Of a stretch of DNA of 64,000 bases, positions 11,598 through 25,200 are shown piece by piece (the stretch's first letter is position 1; every line of letters begins with the position of its first letter). A program made the position numbers and the translations under genes. The notes beneath the pieces are model-generated. The model saw nothing but the letters and a program-made list of their open reading frames with translations. It made no database searches and was not told the DNA's origin. Source of the stretch: Synchiropus splendidus (lineage: Eukaryota; Chordata; Actinopteri; Syngnathiformes; Callionymidae); NCBI RefSeq assembly GCF_027744825.2, contig NC_071343.1:15300866-15364865 (forward strand), in the 5' to 3' direction.

Positions 11598-12732
11598 GTA
11601 GGTGCACGCCGGGAGTTGTAATTAATTCTTACATAAGAGAGGTTATTTTAATATAATGGCTCCTATACCTGCACTTTCCTTCTCATTACTGTATTCATCT
11701 CGGAAGCTTTTACCACGCTGCGTAATTCACTCAAATTGAATTCAGCGCACTGGAAAGCTGCGGGCGTCTTCTGGTTCAACAGTTCTCCTGATGGAACTGA
11801 GTGGTTTTAAGCGAAAGGGAGAATGAGGGGAGACTTGTGTCGCCTCGGATTTTCATCTCCTGTCATGAGGACTGTCCCGGACTTTTGCTTTTTTCCCCAT
11901 CTCTTTTGTATCACCCCGCGCATGAATCAGCGCGCGTCTAACTGGATCAGAATCAGCGTGTGTTGTCAAGTGCTGGTCATAATGGGCGATCCAGCCGGAG
12001 ATGTCAATAAAATGTATTTATTTATTTTTGGTTTTGTCGTACCACTGTTCTCACTAACAGCCATGACAGCTGGTTACTGCTGACAACTGGAGTCCAGATG
12101 TGATTCTCACAAGCGATAGACATGCACCTCACAGAGGCTCAGAGTAGAGCTTCCACAGTGCAAAAAAGCCAGTTGAATAGCTTCGAGAATGAACGTTTAC
12201 ATGATAAAGTGTGTGCTCATTTGATGGTCTTCCATGCACCATGCAGCAGAATAGATGGTTAGTTCTCTGCTCATGTCAACTATATGAGTGAAATTGAGTA
12301 GAGACACACTTTTTTTGAGGAGTAGGTTTTCCTCAATTGATCGTCTTCAACCACTTGAAGATATTTTTTGTTTCCTAATGTCTATAACGAGCAACAAGAA
12401 ATTCCACTCATACATAAAAGCACAAAAGCCAAGGGTTGAAATGAAACTTCCTGGATCAGAAATTGCATAACTGAATTTGAAATATCAGTGACAGCATTGA
12501 GATTATTGGGGCAGCGGGCGTCAAATCAGTTTTTGACTAACGTTTATGGTTCCCTTAAACACTAAGGTTCATTGGTGATGATATCCATGTGAACAGAAAT
12601 CTGTATTTCATTTAAAGAAACCCATCTAGCTGACCACGTAAAGTGACTTGGCGGACAGGGTTTGGCCCACGGGTCTGGTGTTGGACATGTGATCTAAATT
12701 GAGTGTTTTACACGGCTGATATTTTACGATTA

Positions 12733-12766
<34 letters not shown>

Positions 12767-13033
12767 TCTTTCTTCGTTTCACTGTGGTCTGACTTGTAAC
12801 ACACTGCTATTGTTTTCAACTTGCTTTCAACAACTGTACTGCACACAGACTACTGCACACATCCCTATTGGTTTCAGTCCCACATGGAACTATGATAGAA
12901 AAAAAGCAGTTAACTATCCCAAACTGGATGTTTGATATTTCCTCTCCAACTTGTGTTGAGTTGGGCATCGGTCTGTGTGTATGTGTGTGTTCCCCACCAT
13001 TCCATCAGTCTTTTCCTTCTCTCCGTTCGGCAG
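11598..13033 (+). other. mxra5: Presumed intron 1 of mxra5
   Basis: Bounded by the GTAGGT donor at 11598 and the pyrimidine-rich acceptor CCTTCTCTCCGTTCGGCAG ending at 13033. It contains a TTA/ATT microsatellite at about 12730-12766. An 86-codon open frame at 11823-12083 has no supporting features and is left out. Confidence 0.45.
12730..12766 (+). repeat. (TTA)n microsatellite
   Basis: About a dozen ATT/TTA units within the presumed first intron. Confidence 0.9.
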
Positions 13034-13072
13034 TAAAAAGATTGGAGCAGCTGCTCGTCGTGTGGTGAGAAG

Positions 13073-13245
13073 ATGTATCCGAGTGTGTTGTTGGTTCTGC
13101 TGGCGCTGACACTCCAGATGCCTGAGGGCCAAAGCTGTCCCAGAAGTTGTAACTGCTACCAGACAAGCGAAGTCCACTGCACTTTCCGTTCTCTGATTGC
13201 CATTCCTCATGGTTTACCTGCACACACACGGCGCATCAACTTGGG
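13073..13245 (+). CDS. mxra5: mxra5 coding exon 1: signal peptide and LRR N-terminal cap
   Basis: The ATG at 13073 starts a typical signal peptide (MYPSVLLVLLALTLQ, then MPEGQS) with likely cleavage before C22. The cysteine pattern CPRSCNC...VHC of an LRR N-terminal cap follows. No earlier in-frame ATG lies between the acceptor at 13033 and this one. The donor is TTGGG|GTAAAA, leaving two bases of a Gly codon (phase 2), which match the start of the next exon to give the conserved INLGFNSI. Confidence 0.95.
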
Positions 13246-16200
13246 GTAAAAACACTTTTTTGTACTCGGAGAAGCTGAGATTTGTACCTGACATTTCCCT
13301 CATCTCCCAGTTTCAACAGCATCAACAACATCAGAAACAACTCCCTGGTCGGACTGAGGAAGCTGGAGCTCCTGATGCTCCACAGCAACGATCTCCATCA
13401 CCTCCCTGAGGGTCTGTTCCAAGACTTGAAGTCCCTGCAGGTACACTCTTTTACATCAGTAGAACAGGGGTGAAAACCTATAATACTCGTAAGTCAGTGG
13501 AGGCAGTCCAAACATGCTGCACCCAGTTCAATGGACAGTGTCTCAAACAAAACTCTGTTTGTTTCAATTCAGGCCACTGTTTAAGGCCATCTGGTTTTTA
13601 TGGCGTCATGACATAATGCCAGTGAAAAACCGCTTTCATGGAATTACATTTTACAATAGTAGATAGATAGATAGAGTTCTGACCCAGTCAGGGTGTTGTT
13701 CACATTGCAGGTCCTTTGTCACAAAATTTCACGAGGAGTTCACGAGTTGGTCTTCAGTTTGGTGGCCTCCGATTATGTAGCGACTGTTTGCAACCTAGAT
13801 GAGGATCGGATCGGAGTTCTGAGACCATGGCTCTCAGTTCAAAAAGACTGGAAGTCTTGGAGATACACTAGGAGCACTAGAAGAAGGGTTTTGGGGTGGA
13901 AAGATGGGGGTGGGAACAGCAGATAGGTGTCCAGCCATGGGAGTTAAGCCACCTAAGGTTCAGGTCAGTCTTTGATCCTACTCTCAATTGGGAGCATTGG
14001 GGAAAGATAACCAATAGAAGAGGATGCAATTCATCTGCAGCTCCTCTACATCAGGAGATGCCTGGATGTCGACCTGTCGTGAGGAATACATGCTCCTGTC
14101 TCATACTACTTATGAACTTCAATTTCATTATTCCCACCGTACCGTCCACAAGACCTTTTAAGAGTGAGGTGGCTCCAAAACCCTCCAAATCATTGGAGCA
14201 AGTGGATACCGAAACGGCTGTGGATACCACCTACCCGTTCTAGAGTCCCTCTGCCAACAGCTTGAAGTTGTGGAAATACTGTGGATGACGCTCAGATAAC
14301 TCACCTGGTGGAACTCAGGGAGCAATGTTCATCATGCAGACATGGCAGCGGCTGAACAAGGTCTTCTCTCGACTGCCAAAAGTCATCACGTATATTGTAA
14401 ACAGACCTCCGAACAGACCAAAGGGGACAAATCTCTGCCTTTGAAGGGTGCACATCCTGAAATAAAAAGACTGTAACTGAAAGCCTATGGGACAGGAATG
14501 GTGTCACGATGTGAGAAAGGTTGTTATTTTCAACGGCAAAGCTCTGTATTGTCCAGACCTGCAGCATCTGGTCAACAATGCAGTCATATCTCTCTGATAG
14601 AATGTATGACCGCACCTTTGGAGGTGCTGTTATTAACCTGGGTGGGTGGCCTCCTGGGGAAGTGTGACTACTGTGTGACTACTGTAGGAAGTCTGCTGCC
14701 CCCATGACCTAAGGACAAATGGAAGACTGAATGAAAAAGCCAGCCATGTTTGTATTGACTAAACAAACAGTGGCTGTATCCAAGTCAATACCCTGTGTAA
14801 TTATTGACATGCGATGGAAAGATTTGAAAGAACAATTCCCTGAAAAGGTCCAACGAACCGATTTCAGATAATCATTAATCATAAAGAAATGTGTCCACTT
14901 CAAAGGAGAGAAAACATTCTTTAAGTACACAAAACAAACAGCTAATAGAAAATGTATGTTCCATTTGTCTTCACGCCCATTGCTGTAGAGAGGAAACACA
15001 TTGGAGGTTTTACAGTCCGGCCAGCGGTCCACAGGGACCTGGCATTACTCAACATGAAATCCTTCCTTTTATCTCGGCGACACATGTTGATATAACACAA
15101 TTGTGTGATAATAGGATCCATATCTCGCCACGCTGACATCTTCACGTGTTGGATCTGTCAGCGGCTTTAACTTCTCCAGCTAAGTAGCCTCCCCTGGGAG
15201 ACGATTTACGGCGAGCTTCAGAGAAACACAATTCCACAATGTGGCTTTTCATGGTCCGTCTCTTAAATTATGATGAGTCCTTCACACTTGACTGCTGGAG
15301 AGAGATCCCCCGAGACTTCAGCCCCGGGGGGGAAGCAGAACTCAACAATTATTGAAAGAGAGAGAGAGAGAGTAGAATCTTTGGCTAGAAAAACTAAAAA
15401 GATGGATCGTCCTCAAGGACTGTCGTTCCACTCGGTTGTAAGGCCCACCGCTCAATATACTCAAACCATAATCTCACATTAACCTCACATTGTATTAAAG
15501 TATTTATTTTTGGGGAATTTCATCACCTTGAAATGATTTGAAGAAATACTGTGAGTCATCAACTAACATGCTAACACTGTCTCGAGTTTATCAGGTGAAG
15601 TCACAGAGGCAAGAGTTTGAGTAAAGAGAACCAGACCTCCCTCTTTCTAGAAACTGGAGCCCTTCAGTTGGACAGACTCCGCAGACAACCAAGAGACATC
15701 ATCCCGCGAGTGGTTCCTAGATTAACTCCAGGATTCTAAGTCAAACGGAAAAGGCGCTGCTCTGCTATGAATGCAATTCATCCTGATTCAGTATAATACC
15801 ACTAACTACCCGTTAGTACAAAAGCGCGTATCAAGCGGACGGTCTGAGGGCCAAGTCCGGCCCACCATACCATCTAACATGGCCCACGAGAGCTTGGCTC
15901 ATGACCTATGAGGATTCACGCGCTTAAGCGTTGCTGCTTTCTAGCAAGAAATGGATCAGAAAAAGAAAACTGATGCAGACAGAAAGGAATGCGATGAAAA
16001 ATGGAAACGCAGTATCTGAAGCTAGAATCCAAGTGATTGATCTTGCATTCTGTTTCATCTTTGACATTGCACTGAGGAGTGCCGATAAATGTACCTTTTG
16101 TTCCACTTGGGCTGTGATGAAAATGTTGATTTTGGGATCTGGGATTTTGTGTTTCTCCAGTCAACCCTTGAGTCATTTCAGTCGCAGGTCTTGTGTTCAT

Positions 16201-19200
16201 TGACACTAAACAGACTCCTTCCTTCAGATACTGAAGTTGAGCTACAACAAGCTGCGTGAGATCTCATCCTCCCTCACCTTCGCCGGCCTGCCGTCACTGC
16301 TGCGGCTCTACTTAGACCACAATTTCCTTCAGCACATCCACCCTCGGGCCCTGCTGCAGCTGCCCAGTCTGAGGTTGCTGCGTCTGCAAGGGAACCGACT
16401 CCATCAGCTGCACCCTCACGCTCTGTGCACGCTGTCCCTGCTGAACACCTATTACTTCTCCACTCTCAGGTGAGACCACTTCAGGCGCATGTTGGAAACA
16501 TGCTGATAAAATCTGACAGTGAGCACACAGAAGTCCCACTTTCAACTTATAATGGCCTCTGAGTGTGACTGAGAGTCGTGCTGTTCCATATCAGGAGCTG
16601 TTACTGTCAGTCCTGTGGGAGCGTCCCATTCTGGTTCAGGCATAACAAGGCCATGACGCCCGTGTGTGCTTTTGTGGGCCTAACCAACCAAGCAGGCCAA
16701 CTGAGGTTTCATCCTGGTGCTGCTGGTGCGATGCAAAAAAGCTCGACCGAAATGGTCTACAGCAATGGCGCAGAATAGAACTTGACAGACAATGATCTCA
16801 CAACTGGTGAGAAGAATCTAAACATAAGATCATAATAATGAGTTCCCAATCTATTTTTAAGAAAGTAAAGGTGCTTTTACTGATAAAACAAGCAAGAGAT
16901 GTTAATTCTCTTGACCGATTACAAGATTTTTTCCTATATTTTTCCGAGAAATAAATAAGATTTGGTAATGCCATATCGCACTGCAACAACAGAAGTCATT
17001 TGAGTTTCTAGCAATAAATTAAATGGACCCTAACTGTGTTTCCAACTTGTGTTTGGCGCAGACATCTGGACCTCTCCAACAACAGTCTGACCACTTTATC
17101 CCGAGCAACCGTACAGACGGCTCCTCTGTTGGAGACCCTGGTGCTGCAGGCCAATCCCTGGAGTTGTGACTGTCACATGAACTGGTTTCTCAGCTGGAGT
17201 TCAGCTCACCAAGGTAACAGCCCTCCATTTAACTGCAATAACATGACTAATTCCGGTGGTGCAAAAGCCCCTCACTTACCTGGGACTGTTGATCGGAAAA
17301 AGCGACTCACTCGCATACATCAAGGTGCATATTCCAAGTATGTTTTGAATTACCCATTTCTAACCATCTGGCGCCATATCAAGACCACTCCATCTGCTTC
17401 TTATCTTCTGCTCTCCCTGCTGTTAGAGAGACATGAAAGCAGGCCGGACTGCGAAGCGTCTCATGCGGATGAGCCAGTTTCAATCTACTGTGACTAATCT
17501 ATGATGACAGCATTGATTTCACCGTCGTCAGAGACGCATGCTAATGATCGCAGATGATTAATGAAGTAATGCGCTGTTCTGATTTACGGACAGATGAAGT
17601 AACCGGAGCTAATAGGTCAGAGATTGATTGTGCGATGTAGTTTTCAAAGGCGCAGGATGAAGGTATATACTGTGAGTGTTTAAGCCTCTCAAGTGTCTGT
17701 TTTCCTGCCTCCACTCAGAACTGACGAAATGTCGAGGGGATCAGTGTCCGCTGTGCGACTCGCCACCGTCCCTTCATGGACAAAGCTTGCTGGAGCAGAC
17801 TGAACTGCAGTGCAACTCTCCAGAAATCTTCTCGCCCGGCAGAGACTCACCTTCGGAAAGCGACTCCAGCGAGATCCAGCCGAGCGATTCCTTCAGAGCA
17901 CCGCTGGGCACTGCCTTTCTGGGGCTGTCTGATGAGCAGAGAAACAGTGTTGATTTAAGATGCAATATCACTCACTCTGCCGGCTCCCAGGACATTTCCT
18001 CTGCTCCAGATCTATCACTTTCTTCCTCCTCACCCATCCCCTTTGCATTATCGCTCTCGCTGGAGTGCCCTGTGGAGAGACAGAGCTACGAGAAACTTTG
18101 GCGAATCTTGGCTTACTACAGTGAGACGGCAGTTCATCTCGAGAGGGAGATCATGCTGAGCAAAGCGCCAGAGCTGGCGTATCGCTACAAGCAGGCCACA
18201 CATGCAGGAGGACAGTACAACACAGGAGTGAAAGCATCGATCAAAGCCCGGCCGCCGTGGTTACTGCAGTCAGCCATCGCTCTTCAGCTCAACAGGGCAC
18301 AGTCTAACGCCAACAGAGTAAATCTCATATACACAACCCGAGTGTCTGCTCGGCCCGACCCCACTGGTTTGACACCCCCAGCTGCGACTCAGCCGTGGGT
18401 GCTTATTTTAACTAACCAAACAATCAAATCCCTCGCCGTCGCCACAGGAAGTACGGTTGAACTCCCTTGCCCTCTTCAGAGTTCAGGGAATGCCAAGGTA
18501 CACTGGATTTTTCCAGATGGGTCGAAAGTAAATTCGCCCTCCAATAGTGCAGCTGGTAGGGCCCAGACCACAGCACATGGTTTGGTTCTACAGAAAGTGC
18601 AGCTTTCAAATGCAGGGATCTACTACTGTGTCGCTCAGGCTGGGAGAGACGTTGATGTCCTGCCGTTACGCTTGGCAGTAGCTGAGTCTTCTGTTCCACC
18701 TTCAGGAGAACAAGTCGGCTCATCAGTCTCAGGGAGAGCTGGACAGTCTGTCAGCCTTCCCTGCAAAAGCACAGGTTCTCCCACACCTCACTTGTATTGG
18801 ATGTTACCAGACGGACACATAGTGTGGAGTGGATTAGCTGCATCAGGTGGACTCACCGTACAGTCAAATGGGAGTCTAACTCTCTCGAAAGCATCACAAA
18901 GAGATGCTGGTTTTTATCGCTGCATTGTGGTCAACCGGTACGGTAGCGACTTCCTCTCCATGCAAGTGGAAATAAGCTCACAACATGCACCATTGATTCG
19001 AACTTTGCATCCCCGAGGACCACAGTCGGCTTCAGGCCGCTCCACCAAGATACAAGCGCCATTGCTAGTGCAGGAAGGATCAGGCGATGAAGCGGAGGAG
19101 GAGGAGGGACGCAACTCTGTGGAAAGGACCCATTCAAGAACACGTCAGCCTCCTCCAAACAGACGTTATCCATACAGAAAAACAATGCGACGCCGACCGG

Positions 19201-22200
19201 TTAAAGGAAGTTCTCCAAGTAGAGGAGGAGCTGGGAGGGTTCAATTAAACGGCAGAAACAGAGTCACACCAAATAAACAAAGAATTGATCCCAAAAAATG
19301 GGCTGATTTACTGGCTAAGATACGTCAGAAGACCACTGCTCCCAGCCGTCACCACGTCTCAGCAGGAGAGACGACAGCTGAACCTTCAAAGGCAGGAAAA
19401 GAAAGAGGAACAAATGGAAACGAAGTGGAGGATGACAACAAGGCCAACATAGAAGAGGGACCTGAAACAGAAGGGTCCTCTCCTGATGATGATTCCCTCA
19501 AAGAAGAGGGTCTAGAGCCACCGTTCACTGAACAGACATCAACACAAATCGACATGACAGCCAGCACCGTGGCAGACACAGAGATAGACATGAGGTCAAC
19601 AGAAGCTCCAAGGTATGAAAGCAAAAATTCCCATTTGGAGAACAACAAAGAGTCTCGTGTGGATCCAGTCACATCTAAAACCATTTCAGCAACTAATGAA
19701 ATTCTTCCTGGTCAAGTTGATGGAGAGCAGGAAGAGACACCCACAGTTTCCAGTCAAAGGCCTCTGCAGCCCCAACCAGGGATCCTCCCTAATTTAGTTC
19801 CCAATGGACGGCCTCAGAGCCCCTGGAACTCTCGCAGGAGGTTTGGCCAGCGAAGACGCTTCGGCAACAGGACCAGAGGGCGACCTCTGAACCCACCGCG
19901 ACCTGTCCCTAACCCTGTGAATCCTGGAGTGACACATGACCCTGCAAGAGATCAAATGTTGCAGTTGGTGACAACCACCACCTCGTCTCCTGCCCTTTTG
20001 TCAACACATAATACGGTGGGGACTGTAACATCCACTCCAAAGGGAGGAATCATAAATCTCCCCACTCCTGCTGCTCCTAACAGGCCACCAAACCCAACTC
20101 CTTCACCCTCCTCCCCCAGCTCATTACCTCCCTCCTATACAAAGACACGTATAGACCAGATGACTCACTCATTCAGCATACCAGACACTGCTGAACCCTC
20201 TGTCTTTAGCACACAAACACCAACAACCACTCACTCAAACACTGCGACGACACAGGTCCATATGTCTGCCACACACACCAAGGCACATACACGCGGCATT
20301 CCTACAAAAGCACACACAGCTGTTGGGAAACGCGTCGACAGCAGCGACAGCGAAGATCTGGAGAGCAATTTGTCTGAAGAAACTTCCACTGCAGAATCTT
20401 CCAGTGCTAGTTATACTGAAATGATTTCACCTACAGTTGACACACATCCCACAACAACCAGTCCTCCTGTGGCAGCTACAAATACTGTCCTGATTCCAAC
20501 ATACAGTAGCTTCCCTCTCAGCTCCACTGCGGTAACCCCCACCACTAGCATTTCCACTGCAACCACCTTTTTAGCCACCACACCACTCTTGAGCACAACC
20601 ACAGAACCCATGCCATCAACTCAACCCACTACCAGCCCAACAACTACCGTTCTTACCGCTGAAACAACAGCCGTTACAACAGCAAAACTGACCACTGCAT
20701 CCTCTAGAATGACGCCCAGTGTTGGTCATGCTGACCCAAGAGGGAAGCCAGTCTCAAGTCCTCCTACGCGGAGTCGACACCCGTTCGACTGGAAGTACCC
20801 CGGAGCCAATTCAATACCAGATTCACACAGCAACCGACCACGCTGGCCAGCATCTCCATCCCTTCCTGCTGCGCCCGGGGTAAGTGCAAATTTCACACTG
20901 TCCAATCCTGCTCAAGGGATTCAGCTAAAATGTCAGGATGTGAGTGTTTTTGGTGAAGTCACTTCAGTTTGCATGCCCTCAGAAGCAATCACTTCAATTA
21001 ACTGCAGGTTCAGACCTTCAGAAGTGGTTCTCGTGTCTCAGAGTTTGTGAGTCTGTAGCTGTCTTAAAGTGTACAGTCAGACAATAGTGGGTGACCTATT
21101 TCAGAATGAGACTTGTCCTACACTCGAGGATGTGGATTCATGGCGTGATTTGTAAGTGTACAGATGAACCCGAACCTCCTGACACATTCAGACAACTTCA
21201 AGCTGAAAAGAGTCACAATGACACATTTGCTGTGTACAGTGAGGATGTGAGTCTCATTCCTTTGCTAAAGCTGTCTGTCTTGGTCTGCCGTGTTCTCGTG
21301 TGAAGTGTGTGTGGTTATCTGTACACTGGGATGGCCCCCGACTCTCTCCTCAGAAGGTGGGACAAGCTCACCACCCTTTTGTGGTTATGAAAATAATGAG
21401 TCGTTGATTCAAAGGAGTAAATCAGAGACACAAACGTGTCAAATTCTCATCAGACGCAAATCAGAACTCAGAAATTTCATTGTCTCTGTTTTCAAAAGTT
21501 ATGTGTAACACAAAATATGGCGTTCGCAACAACCCGTGTGCCTGCTGCCAGGACATCACTAAACTGTAGGTGGCAGTGTGACGTGAAGATGAAGCTCACA
21601 TTAGCTAGTCAGAGTCCTGAGTCAGCAAGTCCTCACTGTCCGCCCATATAATATAGCAGTTTTATTTTCAAATGCCAACATGCACAAAGTTCTGCTGTTG
21701 CTGTTGAGTCCATGGCGATCGCACCTTTGACGCAACTGCAAGTTTAACATCTAGCCCCTCTGTTTTGCTCGCTTTATATGCAAACATACAACCAGAGTTC
21801 TCCACTCCAGACGGAGTTTTTGAAGGGCAGCTTGGTTTCCAGGGGCGAAATCTCTGCTTGTGTATAAACAAAGGGTGCAAACAAAGGGATATTTCTTCCT
21901 TTCTAAAAATAGCCAGCTGACCGGGACCTCTGATTCTATGAAATCTACTTTTCCACTCACAGACCGGTCGACACGTTCCACTCATTGAGACACTTTCAAA
22001 GGCAGGTGTAATGGGCGAGCGAGCTTCGGCTGTTGCCTAATTCATTGAGTGCGTCCGTCCAAACAACCTCAGGTCTGACATTTTACTGAGATGAAGACAC
22101 ACAACCTTAATTTTCAACAGCTGCATTCGTGTCCGCTCATTCACCTGACATCGCTCGGATTGCGCCCCTCCTTCTCCCGTTCACCTCCTGCACACACAGC

Positions 22201-25200
22201 GACTCCCCTTTCATCTGCTATCGCACTCCTACAGATCGAAAGCTCCATTTGTACATTAAATTAGGAAAACAGCGCTGGGCCTCATAAGACTTAAGTGAAG
22301 GAGGTCGACAGGTGAAAGGAGGCTCTGGGATATTTTGGCTTGAGTGGAGACGCTCACAATGTAAACTTGGTTTGTGGTCAGTGAAGTGAAAGACAAATTT
22401 GTTTCCGAAGCGTGTGCCAGGCCTGAGCGCAGCCACACGCATGCACACAACATGCAACTGCCTCGGACCCTGCGGCCACAGCTTAAGAAGAAATGGCGTA
22501 ATAGATTTGAAAGTGCTCTAATCTGTGTCCACATGACCTGCTGTTAAACCTGAGGGATGTTTATATCATTTCCTCGATTTTATGGAGTTTGAAGAGCTCC
22601 GCCAGCATCAGTGTCTGATCTCGCGCAGAGATGAAGAACACATGTTCTCGAATCAGCAGCATTATGTGTTCGCCAGATTAATCCTGCTGGATTTCAAATA
22701 ACAACGTCCTAATTTGCAGAAAGTAACAGGAGCACAGAAATGTGTCTTTGAGTGTTCAGTGTACTGATGCATACTTAATGTTCATGGTCGTCTTGTTTCA
22801 AACATGAGTCAGGATGATTAAAGCGGCAGTCAGTTAACTTTTAATACAAAGCAAATATGTCCAGAAATGTGAATATAAAGCAGGGGACATTAAATATTTT
22901 TAATCCAACTGCATTTTTATTATGTTTCCCCTGTTAAGGGAAGTGGCAGAAGAATATCTCTTTGTGTGAATGAGTCAAGAGGAATTATTTCGGTGCAAAC
23001 AGAGGTTGCAAATTGGTGGGATCAGACTAGTCATAACAGTACACAGACCTCTATGTATTTATGCAAGGTGAATATCACATTTTCTGATTTGTTTTATCAG
23101 CATCTCCATTCGAATAGATCAGTTTTGCTACTTCATCCGCATAAAAATGCAGAGCATCAGACCATTCCACATTTAAATACTGCTGCTTTTTTTCATTCGC
23201 CGTGGTGGCTGGGATTTAAAATGCCACTCTGGCCAGAATAACTTAGCATCTTATCTTTCACAGTCCACAGTGCTGAGATTCAGACCCAAGATTGCAGATC
23301 CTCACATGCGAACCGTGTCGTTCCCTGCTGAGGGAGTGGCTCTGCTGGACTGTGAAGCTCAGGGAGAGCCCAAACCTTCCATCACATGGACCAAGGTGGC
23401 GACAGGTAATCGCATGGTGTCAGATAAATACATCAATATTTCACACTGGAAATTTGTCCATTGATAAAGACCAAAAAGTTATATTTTCATCCCCACCCTA
23501 GCAGACTAAAATGAATCAGTCATATTTTACAACAACTGCAAGAGTCTACTGGTGGCGGGTATGAACGGTGAAAAGGTGAAAGCGTGCGCAGATGTTTTCC
23601 CGTCATTTTGTCTCCTCCCGCCTGCTTTTTTGACATAATGTTTTTAAAGAAATGAATAACAGCACTTTGCTGCAGCATCTGACGTGTTCATATCTGAGCT
23701 CCAACAGGTGTAAGTGAACACATTGTGTTCATTTGAAGGTCAGAATTGAGACTGAACTTTTAAAAACATTTTCACACCTGACAACACTTTGGCTCGACAA
23801 CATTTGCCATTTCTAAAGTGAGCTGGAAAAGACTCGTCAGGGCTCGGTAATGGAAATCCACTTTGCTCTTTAACTCCCTTAATACGTCTGAAATTTGTTT
23901 GCTTTCTCTGTTTGTCTCGCACCTTCTCTCAGGAGCTGTGATGTCGATCCACTCCAGAGCTCAGCGTTTTGAAGTGTTGCCAAACGGCACTCTTGTTATC
24001 CACAATGTACAGCTGCAGGACCGGGGCACGTACATCTGCAGTGCACAGAGTTTTCTGGGCCGGGACCGGTGAGACTGCCGTCACACACTAACCTGGTCCT
24101 CGATAAGTGGAAGGGGTGGATGAATATGAATTTTTAATTTTGACAATCAGTCGGAGTTTAAAAGCGATTTGCTAAAAATCTAAGTATTAAAATTACATTA
24201 AGCTGTGAAACAAATCTGTCTCATATTCCTCTCGAAAAGCTTTAGTGTTTTCTGTCCAGTAAACATTAACCCTGTCTGTTGCAGTTTGCTTACGATGCTG
24301 GACGTGTGGACTCGCCCTCCTCGAATGACGCTGGCCAGCTACAGAGAAGCCGCCATTCATCAAGGAGGGGATCTTCACCTTGAGTGTAAGGCCACTGGTG
24401 TTCCAACCCCTCTACTCTCATGGGTCCTGCCGGATCGCGCAGTAGTGACCTCCGCCAGCTCCTCCGACAGCCGTATAGCAATGGACAAAAACGGAACCCT
24501 CCATATATCGTCGACTCTGCCTGGGGACCGAGGGATCTACCGCTGCGTGGCCTCCAACTCTGCCGGTGCGGCCAGTGCTTCTGTTCGGCTGCACGTGTCG
24601 TCGCTGCCCCCGGTGATTCAGCAACCGAGACAGGAACACCTGGTCCTTCCCTACGGGTCACCACTTTACACTCGCTGCTCTGCTCGCGGGGCCCCGACCC
24701 CTACTCTGCGCTGGCGAATCCCCGATGGTACTTTTGTTCGCCCCTCGCAGTTTCATGGCAACCTGTTTGTCCTGCCCAACGGGACCCTGCACATTCAAAA
24801 AGCAACTCCCAAAAACTCTGGCATCTACGAATGCACATCGAGTAACTCAGTCGGAGCGGACAAGAGGACTGTGAGGATTCAAGTGGAGGAGGAAGTTAAA
24901 AGAGCAGCACCAAAGATCACTGAAAACCACTCTACTCCAGACAGACCTAACCTTCACTATCCTGTGAAGCCTTCTGGCCCCAAAATCTTGCAGCCCTCCC
25001 CTCATCCACCCAGAATCATGCAGACACCTAAACCCAACACAGTGCCAGCTAACAGAACTTCATCCTCAAACGTCAACAACACAGTTTCTTTAGTACCAGA
25101 CAACGCAAGACCCATTGGCCCCTTCTCTAAAGCCACCATCGTCTCCACCTCACCCTCTTTCACGACTGTGTTGTACGGGAAGGATCTGCAGCTCGACTGC

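Noticed and set aside
11823..12083. 86-codon open frame between the first exon and the first coding exon, with a hydrophobic end
   Set aside because: No similarity to the family, no splice context joining it, and the coding exon at 13073 already supplies a complete signal peptide.
17214..17497. Open frame continuing into the intron after the LRR exon
   Set aside because: The donor GTAACA and the phase-matched cap sequence at 17719 explain the join, and the read-through lacks the cap cysteines.
20880..21050. Open frame continuing 57 codons past the giant exon
   Set aside because: A strong donor (GTAAGT) lies at 20880, the next exon joins in the right phase, and the extension shows no MXRA5 similarity.
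24290..24664. Long antisense open frames opposite the Ig exons (also 18424-18723, 19349-19684 and 25391-25936 on the minus strand)
   Set aside because: They are shadows of the real coding strand and contain no domain of their own.
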